NCBI GenBank assembly: GCA_009908915.1
Contig: JAAAOJ010000081.1
Location: 1 to 32,718, forward strand
DNA length: 32,718 nucleotides
Direction: 5' to 3'
Source of the DNA: Planctomycetota bacterium
GTDB lineage: Bacteria > Planctomycetota > Phycisphaerae > SM23-33
A program made the translations under genes and the position numbers. Under the pieces are notes generated by a model. It was not told where the DNA came from and searched no databases. It worked only from the letters and a program-made list of their open reading frames with translations. Below, piece after piece: positions 1 through 8,226 of this stretch (position 1 is the first letter of the stretch; each line of letters begins with the position of its first letter).

Positions 1-84
1 AGCAAGCACGAGAACAAAAAGCACGGGCCTGTTGACGTGCCTGCGGAGGATTCCGGTGGGGGCGGCGTTCCCGGTGGCTGGTAA
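1..84 (+). CDS. 3' end of an unknown gene
   Basis: An open frame runs from the window edge to a TAA at 82-84 and gives 27 residues. It starts with a Lys/His-rich stretch (SKHENKKHG) and ends in a glycine-rich tail (GGGGVPGGW). The gene starts outside the window, so the family cannot be named. The Gly-rich ending and the terminal stop followed by a non-coding stretch are the only support. It could also be a chance open frame. Confidence 0.35.
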   Translation, partial: SKHENKKHGPVDVPAEDSGGGGVPGGW

Positions 85-250
85 CGGCCAGCCGGGCCTG
101 TTGCCTGCCTGTTCGACGCGATCCATATCTAGGGCTTGCTGAACAGAACTTAACTGCTAGGTTGACCATTGGATAGCTTTGGCCTATCCCAAGTTCGCCA
201 GTTACGTTCGTAAGTTCTTTGTTTGTGGCCCAGACGCCCCGAAGTCTTGA
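85..250. other. Spacer with no gene seen
   Basis: No convincing coding frame. A weak sigma-70-like pair can be read on the + strand, TTGACC at 162-167 and TATCCC at 185-190, 17 nt apart, but nothing coding in that direction follows until the small gene at 691. A loose match to the dispersed 14-bp motif (ending CTGCTAG) lies near 147-160. Confidence 0.3.
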
Positions 251-563
251 CTACATCTCGGTCGGTTTCTCGTCGGTGACCGGCAGGTTCGACGGAAGGT
301 TCAGCCCCAGCCGGTGCAGCAGGATCCCCTGGTGCTCGTCCGGCCGGGTCGCGCAGCGCCGGCGGATCTGCGTCCCGTCCCGCGTCGCGACCACGACGTC
401 CACGACCTTGATCCGGCCCAACTCCTCCAGCACCCGACGCGGCTCATCCCCCAGGCCGGCGGCACGGCACATCTGCTGCAGCATCGTCCACAGCACGTAG
501 GCCCGGAAGCACACCACTACGTGTGCGTGTCCGCTTCCGGCAACTGATGCACAACGACTCTAT
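251..563 (-). pseudogene. C-terminal remnant of an IS1634/IS4-type DDE transposase
   Basis: The minus-strand frame reads SVAGSGHAHVVVCFRAYVLW, then a helix with LGDEPRRVLEEL and KVVDVVV, and ends near RLGLNLPSNLP. This order (H-h-hVCF-AYVLW, then GL-D-PR-VLEEL-RI, then RPD...LL-RLGL-LP) is the usual last ~100 residues of IS1634-type transposases. That family normally has 450-600 residues. An in-frame stop directly upstream, at about 562-564, and the lack of the rest show that only the 3' end survives. No terminal inverted repeat was recognised. It is probably what is left after a deletion or a recombination involving an insertion sequence. The family name rests on recalled motifs, not on a search. 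Confidence 0.6.
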
Positions 564-690
564 CTCAGAGTTTTGAGGGAGGCGTCTTTCCAAACGGGCT
601 CTTCTGCCATTGAAATTCAACAGCCATCCGCGATGCATCTTGCCTGCGGGGCCGCGCGCGTTTACACTGTTTGCAGATGGGAGACATGCC

Positions 691-951
691 ATGCGAATGA
701 TGACCGGCGCAATTCTTGTTCTTGCTCACGCCATTCTTTACGGGGTCTACCAGCTGACCACACACGACAACGGCGACCTCGACTGGATCCAGTGGTACTC
801 CTGGTGCCTCGCCGGGATCGGGACGGCCTTCCTGATCTGGGGCTTTGTCCGAGACATCGAGGTGACCATCGGGCGGGCCCGACGCCGCCAGGCCAAGGCC
901 GACCGTCGTGCCGCCCTCGAAGCATCGACCGGCGAAACGTCCGACGCCTGA
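691..951 (+). CDS. Small two-span membrane protein of unknown function
   Basis: The product has 86 residues. Residues 5-22 (TGAILVLAHAILYGVYQL) and about 35-53 (IQWYSWCLAGIGTAFLIWG) are hydrophobic and fit two membrane spans joined by a short polar loop. The tail is strongly basic (GRARRRQAKADRRA) and should sit in the cytoplasm. The ATG at 691 is chosen because GGGAG lies 8 nt upstream; an in-frame ATG at 610 would add 27 residues without a ribosome site. The family is not recognised. The next gene runs in the opposite direction and ends 46 nt away. Confidence 0.6.
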   Translation: MRMMTGAILVLAHAILYGVYQLTTHDNGDLDWIQWYSWCLAGIGTAFLIWGFVRDIEVTIGRARRRQAKADRRAALEASTGETSDA

Positions 952-997
952 ACCGGGGCCCCTTGTTTACCGATGGTGTCTCGCCTTGGCCGGCTCG

Positions 998-2491
998 TCA
1001 CTCTTCGGCCGGCTGCGCCTCCAGCGACTGTACCAGCGTGCCGATGAGGTCGGCCTGCTTTGTGTAGACGTCTTGCGGCGCCATCACGACGACGGTATAG
1101 AACTGGCCGTTGGTGTCCCGAAGCAGCAGGACCCTCTGGGTGACGCGTTGCTCGTCAGCGATATACTCTGCGGTGAACTCACGGCCCTTGAGGTCCTTGT
1201 TGGCGACGGCCACCGCCTCGACATCCAAGATCTTCGCATCCGGCCGGACGCGCAGGACTTCCTCGCGATACTTCTGGAGGTGGGCCGCCACGGCCTCAAC
1301 GTCTCCGACAACGCCCTGCGACTGCACCATGATGTGCAGGAACTCCGCCGGCGTGCCCTCCTTGCCGGACATGACGAGCGTGTTGGCCTGGGGACGTTGG
1401 GCGAGCATGTTCTGTGGGACGGTCAGGCGAAAGCTGCCGTCTCCCGCAGCCAGCGGACCGGGCCCCGCCGCGCCGGCGGCCTGGCCGGTCGGCAGGGCGG
1501 GCGGCGTGCCCCCCAGCGGGCGGAACTGCCCGACAAACGCATCGTAGAGGCCCACGCGTTGAGCGACGACCGCCTTGCCGAAAATGCCCGACATCACGTA
1601 GACACGATGCTTCGGCCCGGCGAGGTAAACGTTCTTCATCGCGATCGTGTCGCTGGCGTAGACGCCGATGTAGATCGGCCAGCCGTTAACGGTCGAAGTG
1701 TTGCGGGCGATGCGTTTGAAGTTGTCCTTGTTGTTGGCGTCGATGGCTTCGGCTTCCCAGGCCTGGCCGAACGCTTCGGCGGTCATGGCCTTGTCGAGCT
1801 GCTGGAGGTTCACCTGGACGAGCGAGGCTCCGTCGGGGGCGACCCATCGGACGGTCTTGCCGTCGGTCATGGCCTGCCGCTTCCAGCCCTCCGGCGGCAC
1901 GCACGAGACGTGCAGCGTCTCCTCGATATGTCGGCCGTCCGCGCCGTCGGCGTCCGCTGCCCGGGTCGGCTGGTCGATGGAGGCGGGGGCCGTCGCGGCC
2001 GGGGCGTTGGGCACGATGAGGCTGGCGGCGATGCGCTGCAGGATCGGGCAATGGCTGGCAAAGGCGGCGGTGGGGCAGTCCAGGCCGACTACGTACCAGC
2101 CCTGCGGTGTCGCCAGCAGGACCATCCGGCTGCGGCTGGGCGGTCTGTCCTCGTGGGTCAGTTCGAAGAGAGCCTGCGGCGGCGTCTCGCCGTCGATGTT
2201 CAGCGGCTCGGCCTCGACGCGTTTGACGTTGCTGACGCGGGCGAGTTTGTCGAAGTACTGCTTCGGATCGAACTGCCCCGTGCCAAGCAAGCCGACGTTG
2301 ATGACGGCGTCGTGGCGCTTCAGGCGGTAGCCGAGGTCGCTCATGTCGGCCTTCCAGCCCCTCGGCACGCCGAGGGTTGCCCCCAGGGCCGGATGTTTGA
2401 CCGGCACAAGCTTACCGTTCGATTGTTCACCGAAGGCCGCCACGCAAGCGGCCAGACATGCCGACACGATCCAGCATGTTCGTCTCTGCAT
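998..2491 (-). CDS. Secreted protein with three DUF1795/PsbP-like repeat units
   Basis: About 497 residues starting at ATG 2491, preceded by GAGGAG (8 nt gap); an in-frame start at 2545 lacks a ribosome site. The N-terminus MQRRTCWIVSACLAACVAAF is a typical signal peptide, so the product should be exported. The rest falls into three similar blocks of about 150 residues. Each opens with a short strand and a Val-Pro turn (GVPRGW, CVPPEGW, TVPQNM). Each closes with a hydrophobic strand pair followed by a helix that ends in a short conserved-looking stretch (QRIAASL, DAFVGQF, LVQSLE). The blocks are joined by Ala/Pro-rich linkers. This resembles the small alpha/beta fold of DcrB/DUF1795/PsbP-type proteins, whose roles are poorly known. 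The assignment is by pattern, not by search. Confidence 0.7.
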   Translation of the reverse strand: MQRRTCWIVSACLAACVAAFGEQSNGKLVPVKHPALGATLGVPRGWKADMSDLGYRLKRHDAVINVGLLGTGQFDPKQYFDKLARVSNVKRVEAEPLNIDGETPPQALFELTHEDRPPSRSRMVLLATPQGWYVVGLDCPTAAFASHCPILQRIAASLIVPNAPAATAPASIDQPTRAADADGADGRHIEETLHVSCVPPEGWKRQAMTDGKTVRWVAPDGASLVQVNLQQLDKAMTAEAFGQAWEAEAIDANNKDNFKRIARNTSTVNGWPIYIGVYASDTIAMKNVYLAGPKHRVYVMSGIFGKAVVAQRVGLYDAFVGQFRPLGGTPPALPTGQAAGAAGPGPLAAGDGSFRLTVPQNMLAQRPQANTLVMSGKEGTPAEFLHIMVQSQGVVGDVEAVAAHLQKYREEVLRVRPDAKILDVEAVAVANKDLKGREFTAEYIADEQRVTQRVLLLRDTNGQFYTVVVMAPQDVYTKQADLIGTLVQSLEAQPAEE

Positions 2492-2830
2492 GGGATGCTC
2501 CTCTTCGTCCGGGGCTCTCTGCAGCGTCCAGCATACCCGATACACCCAGCGCCGACAAATGACACGCGCCGGCTGCGCCGCGAGACGTTACACGCGCGCA
2601 AGCAGCTCAGTGCTGATGCTACGGCTGCGCGCCCGCCGCCAGACGTTACACGCGGGCACAGAGGAGCTATGGAGTGAGCCATCCTGGCTCGGAGTGGTGA
2701 TTCTGAATGTAGTGACATCAGGATCGTACACCCGTACAGCAGGAGTTCCAATGCTCCCCGGAGCCCGGCGGCCTCCCACAGGGCGGCCCTTCGGATCGGC
2801 GTTTCGGCCGGACGAGCAGTTCCCGGGGGT

Positions 2831-2985
2831 TCAGCCGGTCAGTTCCGTGAAGCGGGCCGCGTAGCCGCCGGCGCGCACGATCAGGTGCCGCCGGGCGTGT
2901 AGGCCACCTGGGCGGCTTGCAAGTTGTCGAGGGAGAGGGGGTCAAACAAGAGACTCCGCCGACCGTGTTGTCTCGACGAGACCAT
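2831..2985 (-). pseudogene. Possible frameshifted remnant of an unidentified gene
   Basis: On the minus strand one frame reads LLFDPLSLDNLQAAQVAYTP and stops at 2881. The +1-shifted frame continues smoothly as HLIVRAGGYAARFTELTG and stops at 2831. The two pieces together look like the C-terminal end of an old protein gene broken by a small indel, because both have protein-like composition and join at the same point. No family is recognised and both pieces are short, so chance cannot be excluded. Confidence 0.25.
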
Positions 2986-3047
2986 GTTCCGGCCGCACCT
3001 GCGCTATTGCCCATTCATGCTGCGCTGACTGTTTGGCGAAAGGTCGC

Positions 3048-3053
3048 TATGAT
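3048..3053 (+). promoter_or_regulatory. Candidate -10 box (TATGAT) of the regulator pseudogene
   Basis: TATGAT lies 6 nt before an ATG at 3060 that opens an 11-codon frame ending in TAG, and 20 nt before the ATG at 3074 where the regulator begins. No good -35 box stands at the normal distance. Confidence 0.35.
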
Positions 3054-3073
3054 GGTGCCATGAAAGGCATCCG

Positions 3074-4218
3074 ATGGAACCCAAACGACGCATAGCCGTG
3101 TTTCTACGTCTCGAGACGGAATGGGACCGCAAGGTCGTCCTGGGGATCGCCCAGTATGCCCAGACCTATGGCCCCTGGGAAATCCAGATGGCCCTGTAGG
3201 GCTTCGCCCCGGTCAACGGCGAGTCGTTCCAGACCGATGGCATCATTGCCCTTTCGCATGCGGATGATCTGGCTGAGCGGTACCAGGTGCCGACCGTGCG
3301 CCTCGGCGGCGGTGATGCCGTGCCCGCCAAGACCATCTACTGCGTGCAGCCCGATGACGCCAGCATCGGCAGGATGGCGGCGGAGCATTTCCTGCAGCGC
3401 GGCCTGAGGAGCTTCGCCTATTGTGGGACGGATCATGTCTTTTCCATCGGCCGCCAGACGGCGTACGAGCAGACGCTGGCCGATGCGGGACGCACCTGTC
3501 GCGAGATCGTCTACTCCCCGCCGGAAGACCACGTCGCTGGAAGCACCTGCAGACACGTCTGATGGCGTGGCTCAGCGGCCTGGAAAAGCCAGTCGGCGTC
3601 TTCTGCTTCCACGACGGCCTGGTCCGGCCGCTGTTGGACGTCTGTCAGCAGGCCGACCTGCGGGTGCCGGAGCAGATCGCCGTGCTCGGCGCCGACAATG
3701 GTCAGCTCGAGTGCCTCACCTGCCTTCCGCCGCTGTCCAGCGTGGACCTCGCCGCCGAGAGAATCGGCTACCAGGCGGCAACGTTGATCGACAGTATGCT
3801 CAAGGGCGAGACCCCGGAGGAGACCGTCCATCGCGTGCCGCCCGTCGGCGTGGTCACACGGCGATCCAGCGACATGCTCGCCATTGACGACGACGTGGTC
3901 GCACAGGCCGTCCGGTATCTTCGGAAGCACTTCTCAAGCCCGATCACCATTGGCAACGTGGTCAAGCATATCCCCGTCAGCCGACGTGTCTTCGAGATTC
4001 GTTTCCGCAACGCCCTCGCGAGAACGCCGGCCGCCGAGCTGCGACGCCTGCGGATCGAGCACGCGTCGAGGCTGCTGGCCGAGACGGACCTGCGTGTCAG
4101 CGCGATCGCGCGGATGTGCGGCTTCAAGAGCGTCGATCGCCTCGGCGGCGTCTTCAAGCGCGTTGTCGGCACGGTGCCGACGGACGACCGCAAACAGTTC
4201 AAGAACTCCGGCAGTTAA
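3074..4218 (+). pseudogene. XylR-type regulator: LacI-like sensor plus AraC helix-turn-helix, disrupted
   Basis: The start MEPKRRIAVFLRLETEWDRK and ...VVLGIAQYAQTYGPW match the beginning of XylR-like regulators, in which a periplasmic-binding-protein/LacI-like sugar sensor is fused to a C-terminal AraC DNA-binding domain. A TAG stop interrupts the frame at 3197-3199. The same frame continues (GFAPVNGES...DGIIALSHADD...AEHFLQRGLRSFAYCG) to about 3535. There a one-base loss moves it to the frame that holds GVFCFHDGLVRPLLDVC, VLGADN and the AraC domain (SPITIGNVVKHIPVSRRVFE ... IARMCGFKSVDRLGGVFKR). Repairing both lesions gives about 380 residues, the usual family size. Such regulators normally control neighbouring polysaccharide genes. 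The convergent sulfatase is the likely former target; this is inference. With two lesions it is probably inactive, unless the sequence contains errors. Confidence 0.8.
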
Positions 4219-4248
4219 GCGGACGTGTCGGCCTTCGTGGCGACACTG

Positions 4249-4289
4249 CTCGGCAGCGTAGCAAGCAGGCAACCCCGCGGGCTGCCGAG
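4249..4289. other. Stem-loop between convergent genes
   Basis: CTCGGCAGC at 4249-4257 pairs perfectly with GCTGCCGAG at 4281-4289, leaving a 23-nt loop. It sits between the ends of the regulator and the sulfatase, where a bidirectional terminator would be expected. There is no T tract on either side, so the role is uncertain. Confidence 0.3.
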
Positions 4290-4406
4290 GTAGCCGGACG
4301 CTGACAGCCCAAGACGCAGACAGCATGGCCGCGACAGGGCTTCTGCAAGGCGCTCTGTAGCGAGTCGTGTTCTATACCGGGCGCATGGAAGCATGTGCGC
4401 GGCATA

Positions 4407-5935
4407 TTACACGTAGTTCGTGCCACGGATGGTCGCAATGCGTCGCCAGTTGAGCTTGCCGTCGGCCTCCGTGCAGCATGTGTAGCGGATGCGCTTCGAC
4501 GGATCGGCGCGGTCGGCGTCGGTTGGCGTGATCTGCAGGACAGTCACCGGCCGGCTCGTCGTCACCAGCCAGTCCATCAGGTCCGCCTGCATCTTGCGAA
4601 CGGTGTCCTGATACGCGTCCTGGACGTAGAGATTGTTCATCTCCCAGGGGTCGGCCTCGATGTCGTATAACTCGCCGAAGCCATCGGGGTAATCGCTGGC
4701 GAACATGTCGCGCGGGTACCACACCAGGCGATACGTGCCCTTGCGAACGGCCCGGCTCCAGGCGAATTCCGTCACGGCGATGTCGCGGACGGGCTCGGTA
4801 CCGCCGGCAAGCAGCGTAGAGAGGTCGCATCCGTCCGATGTTGGCAGCTCGCCCAGGCCGGCGAGTTGGCAGAGCGTGGTGGGGATGTCGACGAGTTCCG
4901 CCAGGTGCTCGACGACCGTGCCGCCGGGTGCCGTGCCCGGGACGCGCCAGATCATCGGCACGCGCGTAATGGCGTCGGCGCTGATGCCGGGCGCCTTCTC
5001 GATAATGCCGTGCTCCAACGCGTAATCGCCATGGTCGGTCGTATAGACGACGATCGTATTCCCGGCCAGGTCGGCTGCGTCGAGGGCGTCGAGCATCGGG
5101 CCGACCGCAACGTCCACGTGTGAAACGCATCCGAGATAGCCGCGTAGTTTCCGCCGGAAGCCGGCCTCGATCTCCCTGGGCTCGAAGGTCACCCATTCGC
5201 CTGTGGCGGCGTCTTCGGCGGATCGCTTGAGGTTCGGGGCTTTGGCTTCCATGTCATACCTGAAGTTGGGCGGCAGCGTGAGGGCGTCGGGGTCGTACAT
5301 GTCCCAGAACTCCTGGGCGGGACAGTAGACCTGGTGGGGTTTGGGTAGTGACGCATGGACCATGAACGGCTTGCCGTCGGCCTGGGCACGTTTCATGAAG
5401 TCGATGGTCTCGGCGGCGATGTAGCCCTCGGTGCTCTGCTCGTAGGGCTGTTCCGACGGGAAGCCGTCCATACACGGGCCGTACGGGCCCCGTTTGAGTT
5501 CGGAACGTTGCCATGCCTCCAGGCCGCCACGCTGGCAGAGGAACTGCTGGTACTGCGGATTGCCGCCGATGCTGCAGTTCGTGGCTTCGCGGTAGTAGTC
5601 CACCTGTCTTCGACCCAGTACTCGGGGCAGTGGATTTTACCGATGGCAGCCGTGGTGTAGCCGGCCTTGCGGAACTCGCCGAGCACGTTTGGCAGGCCGC
5701 TGGGGTTCGGTCCGCACAGACCGTAATAGCCATGGTTGTGGCAGTACTGGCCGGAGAGGAAACTCACGCGACTTGGCGTGCAGATGGGATTCTGGATGAC
5801 GGCGTTGTCGAACCGCACGCCCTCGGCGGCCAGGCGGTCGAGATTCGGCGTTTTGACGTCGGGATGATTCTTATGGCCAAGACACTTGGCGCTGTGCTGG
5901 TCGGCGACGATGAACAGAACGTTGGGGCGGGCCAT
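4407..5935 (-). pseudogene. Type I sulfatase with one frameshift
   Basis: The frame from ATG 5935 (GGAG 7 nt upstream) begins MARPNVLFIVADQHSAKCLG, the metal-site start of type I sulfatases. It carries the formylglycine motif CTPSR with Cys52. These enzymes hydrolyse sulfate esters and need that Cys oxidised to formylglycine. After ...KIHCPEYWVED the reading must slip back one base near 5605 to continue as VDYYREATNC and run to TAA at 4407. The second part has the expected HASLPKPH and YTTDHGDYALEHG metal/substrate motifs and the C-terminal EWxxNNLY element (here DPWEMNNLYVQ). The joined product is about 508 residues, normal for the family. The break can be explained by loss of one C from a CC pair (GACCAG to GACAG). 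The gene is therefore either recently inactivated or misread. No N-terminal signal peptide is visible, as in some cytoplasmic members. Confidence 0.85.
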
Positions 5936-6011
5936 GTTGACTCCAGAAAACCAGTCACGTGGTTACGTTGATTGTTCGAGGGCATTCCCGGTTGTAAACA
6001 GACTGCTAACG

Positions 6012-7361
6012 TTACAACGCAACCGCCTCTCGGTCAATCGGGGCCACCACGAGGTCGTAGTTGTCCGTGTCGACCACCTCGACGTCAAGGACCTCGCCCG
6101 GCGGCCGGGGCTCAGTGAAAACGCACAGGCTGTCGACGTCCGGTGCCTGGCCGTAGTATCGGCCGACGCATCGGCCGCCTGCGTCGAGGCCGTCGGTGAG
6201 GACCTCCAGCGGCTGGCGTTCGGCGGCCAGTTGCGCATTGCGGGCGAAGACGATCTGCTGCTGGGCGAGCATGACCACTTCGGCCCGAACGGCCTTGACG
6301 TCGGGGGGGACCTGCCCGGTCAATTCGGCCGCGGGCGTGCCGGGCTCGGGCGAATACTCGAAGACGCCAACGTGATCGAACTGGCCGTCCTCGACGAACG
6401 CCAGCAGTTCGGCGAAGTCTTTGTCGGTCTCGCCCGGGAAGCCAACGATGAAACTCGTCCGCAGGGCTACGCCGTCGAGGCGATCGAGCAGGGCATCGAC
6501 GAGTTGCTCGCAGTCGTGGCGCGTTACGCCGCGACGCATGCGTTGCAGCACGGGCGTGGCGATGTGCTGCAGCGGCAGATCAACGTATGGCAGCACATGG
6601 TCGCAGCCGGCGATGGCCTCGATCAACGCTGCGTCAAACCGTCGCGGGTAGGTGTACAGCAGCCGGATCCAGGTCGCTCCGTCGAGCGTGTCGAGTCGGC
6701 GGAGCAGGGCGGCGAGGTCCTGCTCGCCGGGCAGGTCCACGCCCCAGGCGGTGGTGTCCTGGGCGATGACATTGAGTTCCCGGCAGCCGCCGGCGATCAG
6801 TTCGCGTGCCTCGGCGAGGACGGCCTCGGCCGGCTTGGACCGCATGGGGCCGCGGATGGCGGGGATGGTGCAGAAGCTGCATCGCTGGTTGCAGCCTTCG
6901 GCGATACGAAGGTAGGCCGTGTGCGGCGGAGTCAGGCGGAAGCGCCCGGCGTCGCCCTCGCAGGTCTCTGGGGCGGCGGAGAGATGCGTGACGGCCTGGT
7001 CGGCGAAGACGGCCTCGACGATGCGGCGTCGATCGTGGACGCCGAGAATCGCGTCGATGCCGTCGACGAGATCGCGCGTGGCTGCGCCGTCGCGTGTCGG
7101 CAGGCAGCCGGCCACCACGACGCGTCGCGCCCGGCCGGACAGCTTGTGGGCGACCGCCTCGCCAATGAGGTCGACGGCTTCGTCGCGGCTGGCCTGCAGG
7201 AAGCCGCACGTATTGACGATGATGACGTCGGCGTCGTCCATGGGCGCGCCGACAATGCAGCCGGCTTCGGCCAGTCTGGCCAGCATCCGTTCGGAGTCGA
7301 CCAGGTTCTTCGGGCAACCCAACGAAACGAGACAAACGGCAGGATGTTCAGCATCGCTCAT
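6012..7361 (-). CDS. rimO: Ribosomal protein uS12 methylthiotransferase RimO
   Basis: RimO is a radical-SAM enzyme that adds a methylthio group to a conserved Asp of ribosomal protein S12. The 449-residue product has the N-terminal cluster cysteines C16 (SLGCPKN), C52 (NTCGF) and C86 (AGCL). It has the radical-SAM triad CNQRCSFC (C157, C161, C164) followed by IPxxRGPMRSKP, and a C-terminal TRAM domain from about residue 375. 'SLGCPKNLVDSE' is the form typical of RimO rather than MiaB. The start ATG at 7361 has no clear Shine-Dalgarno site. Instead a TATGAT box sits 6 nt upstream, which would fit a leaderless mRNA. The sulfatase start lies 76 nt downstream of its stop, in the same direction. 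Confidence 0.95.
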   Translation of the reverse strand: MSDAEHPAVCLVSLGCPKNLVDSERMLARLAEAGCIVGAPMDDADVIIVNTCGFLQASRDEAVDLIGEAVAHKLSGRARRVVVAGCLPTRDGAATRDLVDGIDAILGVHDRRRIVEAVFADQAVTHLSAAPETCEGDAGRFRLTPPHTAYLRIAEGCNQRCSFCTIPAIRGPMRSKPAEAVLAEARELIAGGCRELNVIAQDTTAWGVDLPGEQDLAALLRRLDTLDGATWIRLLYTYPRRFDAALIEAIAGCDHVLPYVDLPLQHIATPVLQRMRRGVTRHDCEQLVDALLDRLDGVALRTSFIVGFPGETDKDFAELLAFVEDGQFDHVGVFEYSPEPGTPAAELTGQVPPDVKAVRAEVVMLAQQQIVFARNAQLAAERQPLEVLTDGLDAGGRCVGRYYGQAPDVDSLCVFTEPRPPGEVLDVEVVDTDNYDLVVAPIDREAVAL

Positions 7362-7367
7362 CGCCGG

Positions 7368-7373
7368 ATCATA
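7368..7373 (-). promoter_or_regulatory. Candidate -10 box of rimO
   Basis: TATGAT on the minus strand ends 6 nt before the rimO ATG. Transcription would then start at or next to the start codon. A -35 match is weak (GCGACA, 16 nt upstream). Confidence 0.4.
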
Positions 7374-7432
7374 GGCGATTCGGTCGACTGTCGCAGCAGG
7401 AAGTTTTGGTGCTTCGCAGGCGGCGGGCCGGT

Positions 7433-7660
7433 TCAGTCGATCTTGGCCGCCTCAATGGTGACCGGCTCGCCGTCGCCGGCGACGAGAAGCATGGGCTTGT
7501 CGGCGAAGTTTTTCTTCGGATCGATCGCGCGACAATTGCCGTGGTGGTGCTTTAGCGCGACAATGCGCCGGACCGCGCCGCGGACGACGATCATGTCGCT
7601 GATGTCGTACTACATGTTGGCGGGCAGGACGATCAGTGTGCTCTTGACCTTCGGGCAAAC
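7433..7660 (-). pseudogene. Remnant of an unidentified protein gene with internal TAG
   Basis: The minus-strand frame reads VCPKVKSTLIVLPANM, a TAG at 7610-7612, then YDISDMIVVRGAVRRIVALK...RAIDPKKNFADKPMLLVAGD...IEAAKID and TGA at 7433-7435. Another in-frame TAG stands at 7661. The residues after the first stop look protein-like, with alternating strands and typical codon use. An ATG inside (MIVVRG) could express a 53-residue product. I read it as the tail of a decayed gene of unknown family. Confidence 0.4.
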
Positions 7661-7663
7661 CTA

Positions 7664-8190
7664 GCCGTTGCACAGGCATGAGCTGCCATGTCGTTTCGAA
7701 CCCGATTTGGACCGACATCCGGCGATTGCGGCAGGTTCCTTTTCATGACCAACTTGCGGAGCCTTGGACGCGCTGGGGGTTGACCATGGGGAAACAGAGA
7801 TTCCGGGGCGAACAAGAGAGATTCGGGGCCGAAATGGGGCGTTCGGAGGCGGCGTGCGTCTAAGCTTGGAAGCGTGCCAAATACCTTTGGCTACTGGCCG
7901 AAAGTGCAACAGCTCGCCGGGGCAATCGTTCGCGGCCTACGGCTTGCCAAGACCAAGTTCGCCGGATCTCGCAACGCAGTGTCCGTCTCCGTCCGTCTTC
8001 GCTTGCGCTTCGACGCGACGACGACGCGGCAGGCTTCGCCCGTCGCGAGGATATTTCGCGGCGAACGAAGACTGGAGCTGCGGGGATTCGCTTCGCGGCG
8101 CCTTCGGCGTCGAAGCCCCGGTCGGTCGGCCCTTCGGGCCGCCCGCGGTGTTCGAATCCCGCTTGGGCATACGGGTTCTCACGGCGCATG
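7664..8190. other. Hairpin-rich spacer beside the tRNA gene, no gene supported
   Basis: Open frames exist on both strands, but they are Arg/Ser/Pro-rich and overlap each other, as in GC-rich non-coding DNA. The stretch 8085-8145 holds stacked inverted repeats: GCTTCG...CGAAGC enclosing GCGCC/GGCGT, and CGGCCC TTC GGGCCG. A copy of the tRNA-Ala 3' end lies at 8073-8090. Confidence 0.4.
8073..8090 (-). repeat. Duplicate of the last 18 nt of tRNA-Ala
   Basis: TGGAGCTGCGGGGATTCG on the + strand here is identical to 8227-8244, the 3' terminal part of the tRNA-Ala(GGC) gene, in the same orientation and 154 nt away. Direct copies of a tRNA 3' end are the usual footprint of integrases that use tRNA genes as attachment sites. 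No integrase is present in the 136 nt between them. A local duplication is the other explanation. Confidence 0.55.
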
Positions 8191-8223
8191 AAAAAAAGGC
8201 CTCGGATGGGGTGATCCAAGGCC
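8191..8223 (-). terminator. Rho-independent terminator of tRNA-Ala
   Basis: Reading leftward, GGCCTTGGAT and ATCCGAGGCC form a 10-bp stem (one G-T pair) around CACCCC. Seven T residues follow. It begins 4 nt after the tRNA 3' end. Confidence 0.9.
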
Positions 8224-8226
8224 TCA

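Larger units (their letters stand above)
2492..3073. other. Long spacer with a short direct repeat and a possible gene remnant
   Basis: About 580 nt between the divergent gene starts at 2491 and 3074. An imperfect direct repeat beginning AGACGTTACACGCG occurs at 2583 and again at 2641, 58 nt apart. A possible gene fragment lies at 2831-2985 on the minus strand (listed separately). A TATGAT hexamer at 3048-3053 is a possible -10 box for the regulator that follows. Nothing else in this stretch looks coding. Confidence 0.4.

Noticed and set aside
908..2677. 589-codon open frame on the + strand
   Set aside because: Antisense to the secreted protein at 998-2491, which has a signal peptide, ribosome site and repeated domain pattern; the + frame is an effect of GC-rich codon use.
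3197..7612. TAG recoded as an amino acid (in-frame TAG at 3197 and 7610)
   Set aside because: groES, the FHA gene, the receiver-like gene and others end in TAG as normal stop; both internal TAGs lie in otherwise damaged genes.
5886..7664. 592-codon open frame on the + strand
   Set aside because: Antisense to rimO, whose radical-SAM and TRAM motifs are unmistakable.
8146..8180. Second tRNA-like T arm (GTTCGAATCCC)
   Set aside because: No acceptor, D or anticodon stem can be built around it; probably part of the hairpin cluster.
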